Positions 25,195-36,900 of a DNA stretch of 64,000 nt are shown here, one piece after another (the first letter of the stretch is position 1; each line of letters starts with the position of its first letter). A program made the position numbers and the translations under genes. The DNA comes from Nissolia schottii. Taxonomy: Eukaryota; Streptophyta; Magnoliopsida; Fabales; Fabaceae. The stretch lies in NCBI GenBank assembly GCA_003254905.1, contig QANU01011770.1:20017-84016 (forward strand), given 5' to 3'. A model generated the notes under the pieces. The model did no database searches. It was not told the DNA's origin and saw only the letters and a list, made by a program, of their open reading frames with translations.

Positions 25195-25599
25195 TAAAAC
25201 AAAATTTTATATTACTTATTCCCATAAAAAATTATATTACTTACTATTAATTTAATTTTTACTTTTATTATGTGTATATTGTATGTTATTAAGTATTTAT
25301 TTATATATTTTAATAATTAATATTTTAAATATTGGTTAACATTTATTTTTATATCAAATATCATTCTTTAAAACTTTACATTTATTACTAAATATTAAAA
25401 TAATTTTATTTTATTAATTTATTAAATTATTATTTAATAATAAATCTTAATTATTATTATTACTTAATATTAAATTTTATTTTATTTATGGGTAATTTGG
25501 GGTTAAATGTTAATAAATGGGGTGGGATTTCATTTTAACTATAGTTTGAGTCAAGATACTATTTAAGCAAACCTCATGAGTGATGGATGCAATTTACCT
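24190..25599. mobile_element. 1.41-kb element with about 125-bp TIRs
   Basis: The first 125 bases (GGATAAATTACATCCAT...) match the reverse complement of the last 125 (...ATGGATGCAATTTACCT), including shared ACTATAGTTAAAATG-like and TTTAGCCCAAAATTAC-like phrases. The interior is very AT-rich, with an AAT run at about 25158-25194 and a local duplication near 24655-24760. The 9-bp flanks match at seven positions. No protein is encoded. The long TIRs suggest a non-autonomous MULE or foldback element. Confidence 0.75.
25158..25194. repeat. AAT microsatellite
   Basis: About twelve AAT units in a row inside the 1.41-kb TIR element. Confidence 0.95.
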
Positions 25600-25602
25600 T
25601 AA

Positions 25603-25870
25603 AAATTTTATTTTGATATCAATTTGTTCATGACAAAATTTTTATACTAATTTAATTCTAACATTTTAAAATTTGATATTAGTTTAATTTGACTGTTAAA
25701 TTTCACTAATTCTGTTAGATGAGAATCATACTTGACTTATAATGACTAAAATAAATTGATATCAAAATTTTTTTTCAAAACCACCTTAATCTCAAATTTA
25801 AAATGTTAAGATTAAATTAGTATTAATTTTTTTCAGAATCAAATTAGTGTTAAAATAAAAATATAAGGAC
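25603..25870. mobile_element. MITE, about 265 bp, with long TIRs
   Basis: The left arm (TTTTATTTTGATATCAATTTG, then TACTAATTTAATTCTAACATT) pairs with the right arm in reverse complement over about 80 to 100 bases, leaving a short loop. It abuts the right end of the 1.41-kb element. Confidence 0.7.
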
Positions 25871-26484
25871 TAAATTAGTTATTTGCTCATTTCAAATAAA
25901 TCATATCATATCTAGCCACTTCTATTTGATTCGAGTGGATATGAATTAGATTAATATTTTGAGATAACTTACCTTAAAGTTTTCTTTTGCTTAATTTTGT
26001 TAAATAACTAAAGTCCAATTATTTATTTTTTTAAAATTATTTTGTAGTTAAAGTATAAACATTTTAGGAGTTAAAAATACTAGTCTGAATTATTTTCAAA
26101 AAGGTTCTCCCATAAAAGTATTATTTCAAAGTTTAATTCAAATGCACCTCTAATTTTGTTAAGATTAGGTTCATTTTGTTTAGATTTTTGTAAAATTGAT
26201 TATGAAATAACTCATTTTGAAAATTTTAATTTATGTTTGGATTGAAGTTAAAAAGTAAGTCCAGAAAAATTAATATAAGATACTAACCAAAAAAAAAGTT
26301 CAATAGCATCAATTTTAACCAAAAGTGAGACACTTCTCTTACAAAAAATCTAAAACAAAAACTTAAGAGAGATGCAAAATGGATTGAGTAGGTACTGAGG
26401 AATTGAGGAACTAAAATCTAAAACTGAAGCCAAGAGGCTTTTGAAACTAATCTAAACTACTTAATGAGATTTACAAGTTACATC
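25871..26484. other. AT-rich intergenic, no gene
   Basis: No coding signal or named repeat recognised. Confidence 0.5.
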
Positions 26485-27171
26485 AAGGAAAAATTACTGC
26501 AAAGCACCGTTAAGGAAAATATCAATTACTTTTAAATTATTATAAAAGACCAAATTAACATTTAATTATCGAGAAGGGCCAAATAACTTTGATGAGTAGA
26601 CATAAATGTTCCTAATTTGATTCGACTATACCTAAAACCCTTCTCCTTATTCTTAATGACGGTCATGGTGAAGAACTAGAATCGAATATATTCAACTGTA
26701 TCTAAGATCCTCCTTCCACTCTTGCTATATTGTTCTATTTGCCGGGTGGTTTCTCAGGTGTTGTTCCTTGTTTTGTCTTACCCTTGAGGTGTAATGCAAA
26801 ATTGTTTGGTGGTAGCTTGATATAGTTTTCAATTCTTCTTATCGTTGTAACTTTATCTTCTAACCATTGCTTTATTGATCTATTTAGGGCGAAGCATGTC
26901 ACAAACAATAATAATCAATAACATATTGAGGTATTCGTGTGGTGAATTCTAAGTTGTGGCTTAGTAAACTAGGTCATAAAAGAGGATGTGAGATGTTAGA
27001 GGAGGATTTAGGTATAGTTGAATAAAATTAGGGGTATTAATGTCTACTCATCAAAGTTATTTGATCCTTCTCTATAATTAAATGTTTATTTAGTCTCTTA
27101 TAATAATTTAAAAGTAGTTGGTCATTTTCCCAAATTCAACCTTCATAATGATCCTTTATACTATTTTTCCT
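26485..27171. mobile_element. 687-bp TIR element with 7-bp flanking repeats
   Basis: TTACATC stands on both sides (26478-26484 and 27172-27178). The ends are AAGGAAAAAT and ATTTTTCCT. Inner arms of about 130 bases match closely in reverse complement, with the phrase AACTTTGATGAGTAGACAT in both arms. The centre (26650-26990) is less AT-rich and shows no transposase. A seven- to eight-base duplication would fit hAT; the superfamily stays open. Confidence 0.8.
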
Positions 27172-27178
27172 TTACATC

Positions 27179-27959
27179 AGTGGTTTATATACATGAACTA
27201 TGAGCATGACTAAATTTAACTTATCTAACTACCAAAACTAACTAAATTCAGTTGGTACAAGTTTAGTCACGTCATTGAATTACTTGAAGGACCTTCTCTC
27301 TGTTGGTAACGCTTTGAGTTGGAGTCTTCTGGCCCAAGTGTGTTAAGATTGGGCTTGTCCCCCAACAAGCTGGAGGGTAAATTAAATATCAAGGTACTAA
27401 AAATAACACTATCGATAGATTGACAGGCAGATGGAATCCATGGCAAACTTCGACAAATTGGTTGCCATCATCTTTCGCAAGACACTGTTACTGGATGAAG
27501 GGATCATTTCTTTTTTGACAGATAAGCATCCTTCAAAATTTTCGTTCGAATTGCACGTAGTGCCATTTGGTGTCAGATGTTTATCAATGGATAATCCAAC
27601 GAAACGAGAGTGAAGAAGATTTTTTTTAAAATATCTTTTTTGATCGACATACCGACGAATACACACGTTGGTATTTCAATTTTACAAAGAAAATTTTAGT
27701 GCATCATAGATTTTTGGCACATCTATCGAATGATGTATTCGTTGCAATGTTACACTTTGTAACATACCAACAAATTTATCCATTGATACAATGTTTTCGG
27801 AACCTTAGTATGCAAGCCCCTTTATCTTTCGTCCTCATTCTTCCCGTTTTTCCCTTTTCTCTACAAGACTCTGCTCCTTTTCTCTCTCCAACCCTCCGCC
27901 CCGCCAACATACTCTTCCTTTGCCGCCGCTGCCACCATTTTCTCTATGTTTCTCAGTCT
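27179..27959. other. Intergenic, possibly an older repeat split by the solo LTR
   Basis: No supported gene. The GC-richer CT-rich tract at 27830-27959 resembles in style the tract just right of the solo LTR (30122-30260), as if both belonged to one sequence before the LTR landed. Confidence 0.35.
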
Positions 27960-27964
27960 CTACG

Positions 27965-29395
27965 TGTCACGGCTCAAACTCAAACCATGACCGGCGCATA
28001 GGGGATCATGACCCAGCAAGCCCAACCAACATTTACACAAAACTAGACAAAGTCAATTTAAAAATAAAATATTTTCTAAAACATGACTTCCTGCTAATGT
28101 AATTATCCATAATAAAATCCATGGCACTCTAAGAATGCTTGTCAATTCAGTTCCTTTAACTTCCATAAAACCAAAAATCTAACAAATCTCTAATTACAAA
28201 ATATATACAAGCTTTTACGAAAAAAACATTTCTCTGACTAGAAACATACTACAACACAACTGCAAATGCAAAAGATCCTACTTGTGGACTAATGGAGCAC
28301 TCTAAAGACAACTTCAGATATGATACAGAATAATCACCTGAAGTTCAGAAGGGCCCACACACTATGGGGCCCGCCATAGATGACTCCATCGAGTTACAAC
28401 TATTGTACAAGATGATACCTAAAATTGAAATTTATATGAAGGGTGAGTCCACCAACTCACTGAGGGATAATAAGTCTATAATAAAAATGGGATAAACTCA
28501 TAAAAAATATAAACAAATATAGTAAAATATAATTACATATTCATACCCAACTATTTCTGAACACAAGAAATCCTTGCTATACATGTTCCAAAACAGATTA
28601 TCATAGTTCATTAATTAAAATGTAAATATCATAATAGGTTCAAATGTCAATATGAAATCACCAAATTAAAGTGGGGAGATAATATCTAAATTAAAGTGGG
28701 GAGATAATCTAATTCAAGAAAGGGTCACAGACAAATAGGGCTCGTCCTCTCAACATGAGTCCAAAAGAAAATTTGTGCTAATATGATATGTCACTTACTA
28801 GCGAGGGCATAACCGACAACATGGGTTTAACATTCTAGGATAGTATGGTCCATACCTTACTAGAGAGGGCAGATAACTGGAGACATGGGCCTAAAGTTCT
28901 GGGCTAGTATGGTTTGTCCCTTACCAACGAGGGCATATGTCATGGTGCACTAAGTCTAACGCCTATTGTAGTTAGCTATAGGTCTTGTCCAAGACTTTCC
29001 CCCAAAACCTTTATATACAAAAATATAATTATACTTTGACAATAAAATATATGTCAAAAAAAGAAAAGAACCTATTTCCCGCTTTCGCAAATATTTCACA
29101 ATCTTAGTTTCTCACATCAAATAACAATTTTGCAAATGTCAACATTCAATATGTCAAATCCTTCAAAAGCTCAATACATGAGTTTAAATACCATTTTTAA
29201 TTCTCTGAAAAAAAATCATTTCATAATGTCCAAGACTTTATTTTAAATCAAAGAGTATCTCATTTTGCGAATGTCAACAATAATGAGCATGACCCATTAT
29301 TTTGAAATCTCAAACTCATGGCGAAACCAAATGTCTTCATTTCACAATTCACAATACAATCACATTTTAACAAAAATCATATAAATATATATTTC

Positions 29396-29437
<42 letters not shown>

Positions 29438-30116
29438 TAAGCTATAGACAGAAATCCAATCACAAACTGATTCTGAAGAATTGAAGAGCACTCTGATAAG
29501 CCATAGTTCCAAGAATTGATGTCGAAGACCAAACAACTTTAGAGACATGAAAATAAAAACATTTATGAGATAACAATGTCATGAATTTACATAATCTAAC
29601 TCAAAATCACAAAACCCCCCAAATTACCCAAAACCTAGGGTTCTTAAGAACTCACTAACAATTCAAAGAAATACACAGAACGCTAGGTAAAAATTAGAGT
29701 AGTAAGTTTTAGGGCCACTGACCAATTCAAGAAGAAGAAGAAACCCATCAAATTCTCCACAAGTATGAATATTTGCTTATATTTTAATTAAACAAATTAA
29801 AAAAAAAGTTAAACTATTTTTAACACAATTCGCCAATGCAATTGGCGAATTCTACGTGAATTCCCAACCCAGCGCGTCACGTCAGCAGAAACCGTGGTAG
29901 TCCTATAATATGTTTTGAAACGGGGGTATTTTGGTAATTTGTCCCTGTAACAGTGACAAAAGAGTAAAAAACTCGTGTTGTATTGTCAAACATTTATTTA
30001 ACTTATTCCATATTAAAATTAAAATAAAATATAGGTAAAATTAATTACATGGTATCATATATAAAATATTATTTTACAAAATAAATAAACAAACAAACAA
30101 ATTTTAGAGTACTACA
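27965..30116 (-). mobile_element. Solo Ty3/gypsy-type LTR, 2.15 kb
   Basis: Bounded by TG at 27965 and CA at 30116, with flanks CTACG (27960-27964) and CTTCG (30117-30121), a 5-bp target duplication with one mismatch. No internal coding region is present. Minus orientation is inferred: the complement of a CTCAGTGAGTTGGTGGACTC phrase at about 28446-28466 and of a CCTAGGGTT phrase near 29632 falls in the same order as similar phrases in the plus-strand LTR at 50685-53685. It carries a TA microsatellite (29401-29434). A fossil left by recombination between two LTRs. Confidence 0.75.
29401..29434. repeat. TA microsatellite
   Basis: Seventeen TA dinucleotides inside the solo LTR. Confidence 0.97.
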
Positions 30117-30121
30117 CTTCG

Positions 30122-31314
30122 ACACCACATTTGCCTATTGCACCTCCTTTTTCATTATCACTCTCTTCACCGCCACCATCCTCCACCGCTGCCGCAGGCA
30201 CTCTCTCTCGCGCCTCCTCTCTGCCAACAAGGCGCCACAATCCTTCTCTCACTCTCCCTATAAGGGTTTTTCTCTTTGTCTCTATATTATAAGAATTTTT
30301 GGTGTTATTGAGAGGTTTTGTCGGCTAGAAATTGTTACCGTTGTTGGCTATTACGGGTTAAAGTTTTAGTTTAAGTATTGTGGATTATTACTCTGTCTCA
30401 TGCTCTTTTTTTTTTCCCCCTCTTTTTTTGTGTACATGAACAAACTATGTTATGTTGTGTGTAACAGTGTTGATGTGTTGTCTATGACATTAATTTTCTG
30501 TTAATGGATTTGTTCTGTCTTTTCTATTCTGATCTATTTTCAAACCGTGTTAGGATAATAACCTATGTTTTGGGACTAATATTGTGCTTTTTCGCTATTA
30601 TGATCACTTAGCGTAGGTTGAAAAGGTAGGATCTATTTTAGTTGTCATTCTGCCGGATTGATGTGTGATGTGTGCGCGCTAGTTAATTCCTTGTTTGTGT
30701 GTGTTAAGGATGAGACGAGGATATGATGATTTGGGAGTTGAGGATATGATTTTTTGTTTTCCTTTCATTTTATGCTTATATATTAACAATTTGTGGAAAT
30801 ACTTTTGTACTTCTTTTTGTATTTGCAGAGATATGGCGGGATGAAAAGACAAGGTCAAGATAACAAGTTTCGATGCCCGTGCTGTTGAACAGTCTGGTTC
30901 CAGTGCTCCTATGATGGAGCCGACACCCCCACAACATCCACATTAACGCTAACGCCATTTGCATGCACCCTTGTGTCCACCACCCAAGGGTATATGCTCT
31001 CCCTGTCTCGGGATTTATTCCTCTTTTGGATTCATGCCTACTCTTAGGTACATTTGGAAGGCGATGTCAAGTTGCTACAAATTAGAATAAAAATGAGTTG
31101 TAAAAAGGTTTTTATTGAATTATAAGTCTAATATTATAGTAAATGTTATGTATATTAAAATATTATATTAAAATCACCCTTTTAGTAAAAAAATGTTTTT
31201 AAATATTGAGATAACAAATTATCTTAATACAATTGTTAAGAAGTTATAAATGAAAATATTTTATTGAAATAGTAAGTATTTTAAGTTTTTGAGGCGTTGA
31301 ATGTATTGTTTTTT
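30122..31314. other. Intergenic with a GC-richer CT-rich tract and an unassigned coding-like piece
   Basis: 30150-30260 is rich in CCGCC and CTCTC, like a plant 5' leader. 30830-31080 reads like a decayed gene piece, but no domain or splice frame was recognised. Neither is strong enough to call a gene. Confidence 0.35.
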
Positions 31315-31693
31315 ACTAAACCCTAATTTTATTCCTATAGATTTTCACTTCGGTCAATTTCATCTATAACAAAATTTTTAGGCTAAAATCTCCTTAGCAA
31401 AATACAAAAGTCAATTAGGTTAGTCCCTTTGTCACTTTCCCTAACGATGATAGCTGACGTAACATCTAATTAATGGTTTAATGTGATTGATTTTAGTATT
31501 TTACAGGGACGATTTTGGCAAAAAAATTTACATAATTATATGTCACGTCAGTTGTCAGCCGTTAGTAAAATAACGGAAGGACTAATGTGATTGACTTTTG
31601 CATTTTGCAGATACAATTTTGCTCAAAAATTTTTGACAAAGAAGAAATTGACCGAAGTGAAAAATCTTCAGGGACGAAATTAGGGGGTTTTGT
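31315..31693. mobile_element. MITE, about 380 bp, with about 150-bp TIRs
   Basis: The left arm (AAACCCTAATTTTATTCC, CACTTCGGTCAATTTC, AAAAGTCAATTAGGTTAGTCC) matches the reverse complement of the right arm almost throughout. The loop is short and the element could fold back on itself nearly completely. No target duplication could be fixed. Confidence 0.8.
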
Positions 31694-31739
31694 CTAAATT
31701 TTTTTTTACTTTTAACTTCTTAACAAATGCCTTTAAGGC

Positions 31740-32640
31740 CAATGTGTAATATCCCAAATTTACCTTAAGGATAAAATTGTAATTATACATAGTCAATTAT
31801 GGATTAGCAAGTAATCGTAGTTAGATTAACTAGTTATAGTATTTCGAGTTGTAAAGGAAGTTCACATCTCATAGTCAATAGTAGAAAGTGAATGTTCAAT
31901 CCTAAAAAGTCAACAATTGACTAGTGAAGGCCCTGACACTAAGTTCTTAGTAACATTCCCAAGAATACAATATGCTTTTCCAAAAATACCCTTGACACAA
32001 AGATATATGCTGGCAGTGGTTCGTCGTCGTCTAGTGTCATCCAACATTGGTGTGGAGGTGGCTTGGTGTTGTCTGGCGGTGGTCTGTCATTGTCTGTTAA
32101 TGGCTCATTGCCAGCAGGCGGTGGCCCATCACTTTCTAAGGGTGGTCCCTTGCTAGCCGGCAACAATCCGTCATTGTTAGGCAGTAGTTAGTAAACGGTC
32201 CATTTTCGGCTGTCAGTGGTTCAACGCTAGTCGTTGGTGGTTCATCGCCGCCCATAAGTGGTTCATTGACGGTCATTGGTCGGTGGTTCAACGCTGGTAG
32301 TCGGTGGTTCATCGCCTACCATCGGTGGTCCAACATCGACTGTCGGTGGTCGATTAAAGGTCGGTAGTGGTTCGTCATCGATTGTTGATGGTTAGTCAAC
32401 GAGCGGCATTGGTTGGCTGGACGGTGGTGGTCAGATGAGGGTGATTTGACGACCGTGATTATTGTTAAGGGTATGATGTTTGGGGACAATTTGGTCTTTT
32501 CACATTTCAAAGCATTCCAATCCCATGAGAATTCAACAAGTTCTCGGGAATGCAAGTTACTCGAGAATGATTTTTTCAACCTTGAACTAAACATGAGAAT
32601 ATAACATTCCCATGGCCATATTCTCGAAAATGTTAGAAGA
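31740..32640. repeat. Degenerate GGTGGTTC tandem array with related flanks
   Basis: Between about 31990 and 32450 the plus strand repeats words like GGTGGTTCATCGCC, GGTCCAAC and GGTCATTGG with a loose period of 15 to 18 bases and much higher GC than its surroundings. The flanks carry TTCTTAGTAACATTCCC-like and TTCTCGGGAATG-like words in opposing orientations, so the array may be the inside of an old TIR element. It is not a credible protein. Confidence 0.45.
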
Positions 32641-33971
32641 TTCCGCGAACCACACGCCTCTGTAGGGGTTGCCATCCAGACTAATAAGTAAAGGATGGTG
32701 ATAATAGACAATGCAAAGGAGAGTTTTGACAGTGGCTTCAAGGAAGGAGTTAAGGGCCCCGTTTGGCACGCCAGATTGGATAAGAGTTGGTAAGATAAGG
32801 GCAAATAAGATTAAACCTAATTAAATTTTAATACAATGCTTGGGATGATATAAGATAATGGCTGATAAGATACATCAATTTATTATTATCATTATTATTA
32901 TTATAACTATTTTATTATCATTATGATTAATATTATTGTTAATATTAATATTATTACTATTATTATTATTGTTGTTATTTCTTATCTATCACACCTTTAT
33001 CAAGTGTAATCTCACTCCTATAAACTAGATCAACTCATCCATTAAAATGATGGATAAAGAATTTTTAATATATTAACTTATCAAATCTAATGTGTGCGCC
33101 AAATATGGGATAAACCAATAGTAAATTGGATAAGCTTATCCAATTTGACTTAATTCATGTCAATCGGGTCATAAGTACACCACCTTGAGTTACATAAACT
33201 ACACTCTACCCACCTTTTCTTGAAGACATTATCAAGGCTATTGCATAAAACCATTTTTTAAACAGAATTTATGGAAATCGATTTTAATTTTCAAAATCAA
33301 TTTAAAATTGCTTTGGCTGATCATAAACTGGTTCAATTCAAAAAACTGAACTAAATATCCGATTTTCAAGGGGTTATGGTTTGGTTTTTCAAAAATGGCT
33401 GGTTTGGTTTTTCAAAAATGGCACCATGAACGGGCCCATTTAGAACCAATACAGCCCCAAATCAACAAGCGCACGTCTATTGATCCAATTAGAGAAAGTT
33501 GCGTATTCATTGAGATCAACCTCCGCTATTTGGTTAAACAAAAATGTTTTAGAACACAAGCATGTTGTAGACTTCACGTAACTCTCCCATCTCGTTAAAC
33601 AAAATCCCCCTCGTGAGTGATAGAGCTAGCCATCTTGAGAATTTTTCTGATAAGACTTTTCTATGGGTATTATTTGAGCCAGACGGTCCATTTGTTACGC
33701 AAGAGCGTGTTGACCAGACCAAATCCAATAAGAGAATTGCTATTCGTCAACATTCCTCAAAACAGAAAACAGAAAACAGTAGTCAGCATTCCTCAGTCCT
33801 CGAATAGTCAAATTCCAAGCAGAAGGCGCAGGAAAGAACTGATTCTTAATTTCTGAGAGGAAATGGCACCCACCACCAATATCTCTTTAGCACCCACCAC
33901 CAATATCTCTTATCTGCCTCTTCCCCCAAACATTTTCTTTCTCTTTTGGACTCCAAAAACACAAAACAGAC
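32641..33971. other. Upstream region of the cytochrome b5 gene
   Basis: Contains a GGGCCCCGTTTGGCACGCC terminus (about 32755) typical of plant hAT-like MITEs and a TTATTATTA-rich core (32880-32990). A short duplication of GGTTTGGTTTTTCAAAAATGGC lies at 33370-33424. Near the start codon a CACCCACCACCAATATCTCT unit is directly repeated (about 33868-33911), probably in the 5' UTR. Confidence 0.45.
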
Positions 33972-36900
33972 ATGGCAACCGTCTCCAAGTTCTACACCAT
34001 GCAAGAGGCATCCAAGCACAACACCAAAGAAGATTGCTGGATCGTTGTCAATGGAAAGGTAACCCCTTTTTTCCCCTTCTGTTTTTTCATAGGTTTTGCG
34101 TAGGAAAAATTATGTCTTTGCGGTGTTTTCTATAGCAATTTATTGTGTCATTTTACTTCAATTCGTGCATAGTGTTGCTTGCCATTGAGGATCTGTTTGA
34201 ATTGAAGCTTTCAGTTTTTCCATTCCATGAAGGGTAAATGTTGGAGATTATTTTCTTCATGCTCCTTTAAAGGATTTGATGATGCTGTTGGTTGTTTTCT
34301 TTTCTTTTTATATGGTCTGTGTTTTGAGGATGTGACCCTTGTGACTGGACTTGAGATAATAATCGTTTGTGTTTTCAGCAAGGGACAAGCTGCATTTCGG
34401 TTTCAGTAATTTTGTAAAGGGGATGATGTTTCAATGCATTCTAGCTATTGCTAGAACCTTGATGTTTCAATGCAATATCCCTGCTTGTTTTTGGAATTTT
34501 GCAGTTGGCTATGCCACCTTCCTTTTAAACAGATTGCCTAGCTCAAAACTTTCAAATAAAATCCCATATGATGTGTTACATAACACCGAGCCTGATCTGT
34601 CAAAATTAAAAGTGTTTGGCTCATTATGTTATGCTACAACTCTTTCTGCTGGAAGAAAGAAGTTAGACAGCAGGGCCAGGCAATGTGTTTTCTTAGGTTT
34701 TAAGCATGGAACAAAAGGTTGCATGCTATATGACTTAAACACTAGGGAAATTTTTATCTCTAGGCATGTTGACTTTTATGAAACTATTTTTCCTTATAAA
34801 ATGCAAAACAACCATGCATCTGGTTCTGTTTCATCTGATTCATTTGGACATGCTGTTTCTGATTCTTTTGTTCATCCAATTCCTTCCATCACAAATTACA
34901 ACTTTTTTCATGATTTTATTCCCCAAAATTTCTCCTACTCTGCACATATTAATGACACAGCAGAACTGAGCAATAACTCAGATTCTGATCATATCATCAC
35001 CACTGATATGCCAAGTTCAGTTACCACAAATGCTGAATCTAGTGTTGCTGCTATGCCTGTTCCTGAAATTCCCCTGAGGAGATCCTCTAGGGAAAAGAAA
35101 ATCCCTTTTCATTTGAAGGATTATCATTGCAACCTCTTCAGCACCTTCAATATTCATTCATCTTCAAATGTTCCTTATCCTATCTCAAATGTCATCAACT
35201 ATAACAATCTGTCCCCCACATACCAAAAGTTTTCCCTAGCCATCTCTTCCACCACAGAACCAACAAGTTACAAGACTGCAGTGGCTCATGACTGCTGGAA
35301 GCAAGCCATTCAAAGTGACTTGCAATTACTCAAGGATAATGGGACTTGGATCATCACTGACCTGCCTCCTGGAAAGAAAGCCATTGGCTGCAAGTGGGTA
35401 TTCAAAATCAAGTATAAAGCTGATGGGAGCATTGAAAGGCATAAAGCACGCCTTGTGGCAAAAGGTTACAATCAAACTGAAGGGCTGGATTACATAGAGA
35501 CATTCAGTCCAGTGGCAAAAATGACCACCATCCGAATAGTTCTTGCCTTGGCTGCTGCTAACAAATGGTTCCTCAAACAATTGGATGTAAATACAGCATT
35601 TCTCCATGGTGATCTTCATGAGGAAGTATACATGACAATCCCTCCTGGTTATCCAAGTGATTCCAAATCAAGTAAGGTTTGCAAACTTGTTAAGTCTCTT
35701 TATGGACTCAAACAAGCTAGCCGGCAGTGGAATTTTAAGCTCACTGAATTTTTAATAAATGCTGGTTATACTCAATCCAAGGCAGACTATTCTTTATTTA
35801 CCAAGGTTCAAGGCTCCTCTTTCACTGCTGTCCTAGTTTATGTGGATGACCTCCTCCTCACTGGCAATGATTTGTCTGAAATTCTCTCTCTCAAAGATGC
35901 CTTACATGCAAAGTTCACAATAAAGGATCTAGGGGATGCTAAATATTTTTTGGGCATGGAACTTGCTCGGAGCTCCAAAGGAATTGCCTTATTTCAATGA
36001 AAGTATGCATTAGAGTTACTTCAAGATGCTGGTTTGTTGGCCTCTAAACCTGTTGTAACCCCATTTGACTATGGTATTAAGCTACAGAAGCAGGGTTCAG
36101 CTCCCTTAGAAGATCCCACAAGTTTTAGAAGGTAATTGGCAGATTGATTTACTTAACTAGCACAAGACCTGACTTGGCATTTGCAGTTAACCAATTAAGT
36201 CAATACATTTCTAAACCAATGATAGAACATCAGCAAGCTGCAATGAAACTGCTGAGGTATTTAAAGAAATCCCCCGCATTAGGACTGTTTTTTCCCACTG
36301 AGTCCTCTTAGAAACTAAGTGGCTTCTCTGATGCAGACTGGGGTTCATGTATAGATACTCGCCGATCCACTTCTGGTTTTTGTTTTTTCATTGGTGATGC
36401 CATAGTTTCATGGAAAAGCAAGAAACAGGCCACCGTGTCTCGCAGCTCTTCAGAAGCTAAATATAGGGCCATGGCTGCTGCAGGATGTGAGGCTCAATGG
36501 CTCTCATATCTCCCTAATGACCTTAACCACCCATTAACTCAACCTATTCCCTTGTTTTGTGACAGTAAGTCCGCTGTATATATAGCCAGCAACCCCGTAT
36601 TCCATGAAAGAACAAAGCATATCGATATGGACTGCCATAGCATACGTGACAAGATTAATTCTAAGCTACTTCATCTGCTACCAGTTTCTACTCAAGACCA
36701 AACTGCTGACATCCTCACAAAAGCTCTCCAACCTAGCCCTTTCTCGCGCTTATTGGGCAAACTTGGCCTCAAAGACTTATACGGTCAAGTTTGTGGGGGG
36801 GGGGTATCACAGTCAACAAGAGAAAAGGGATAGTTACAGTTAGTTAGAATTAATTCAGTTAGCTAGAATTAATTAGTTAGTTACTCAAACAGCTATGTAA

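Noticed and set aside
32316-32804. 162-codon minus-strand stretch over the GGTGGTTC array
   Set aside because: About a third of it is array translation; the rest matched nothing I recognise.
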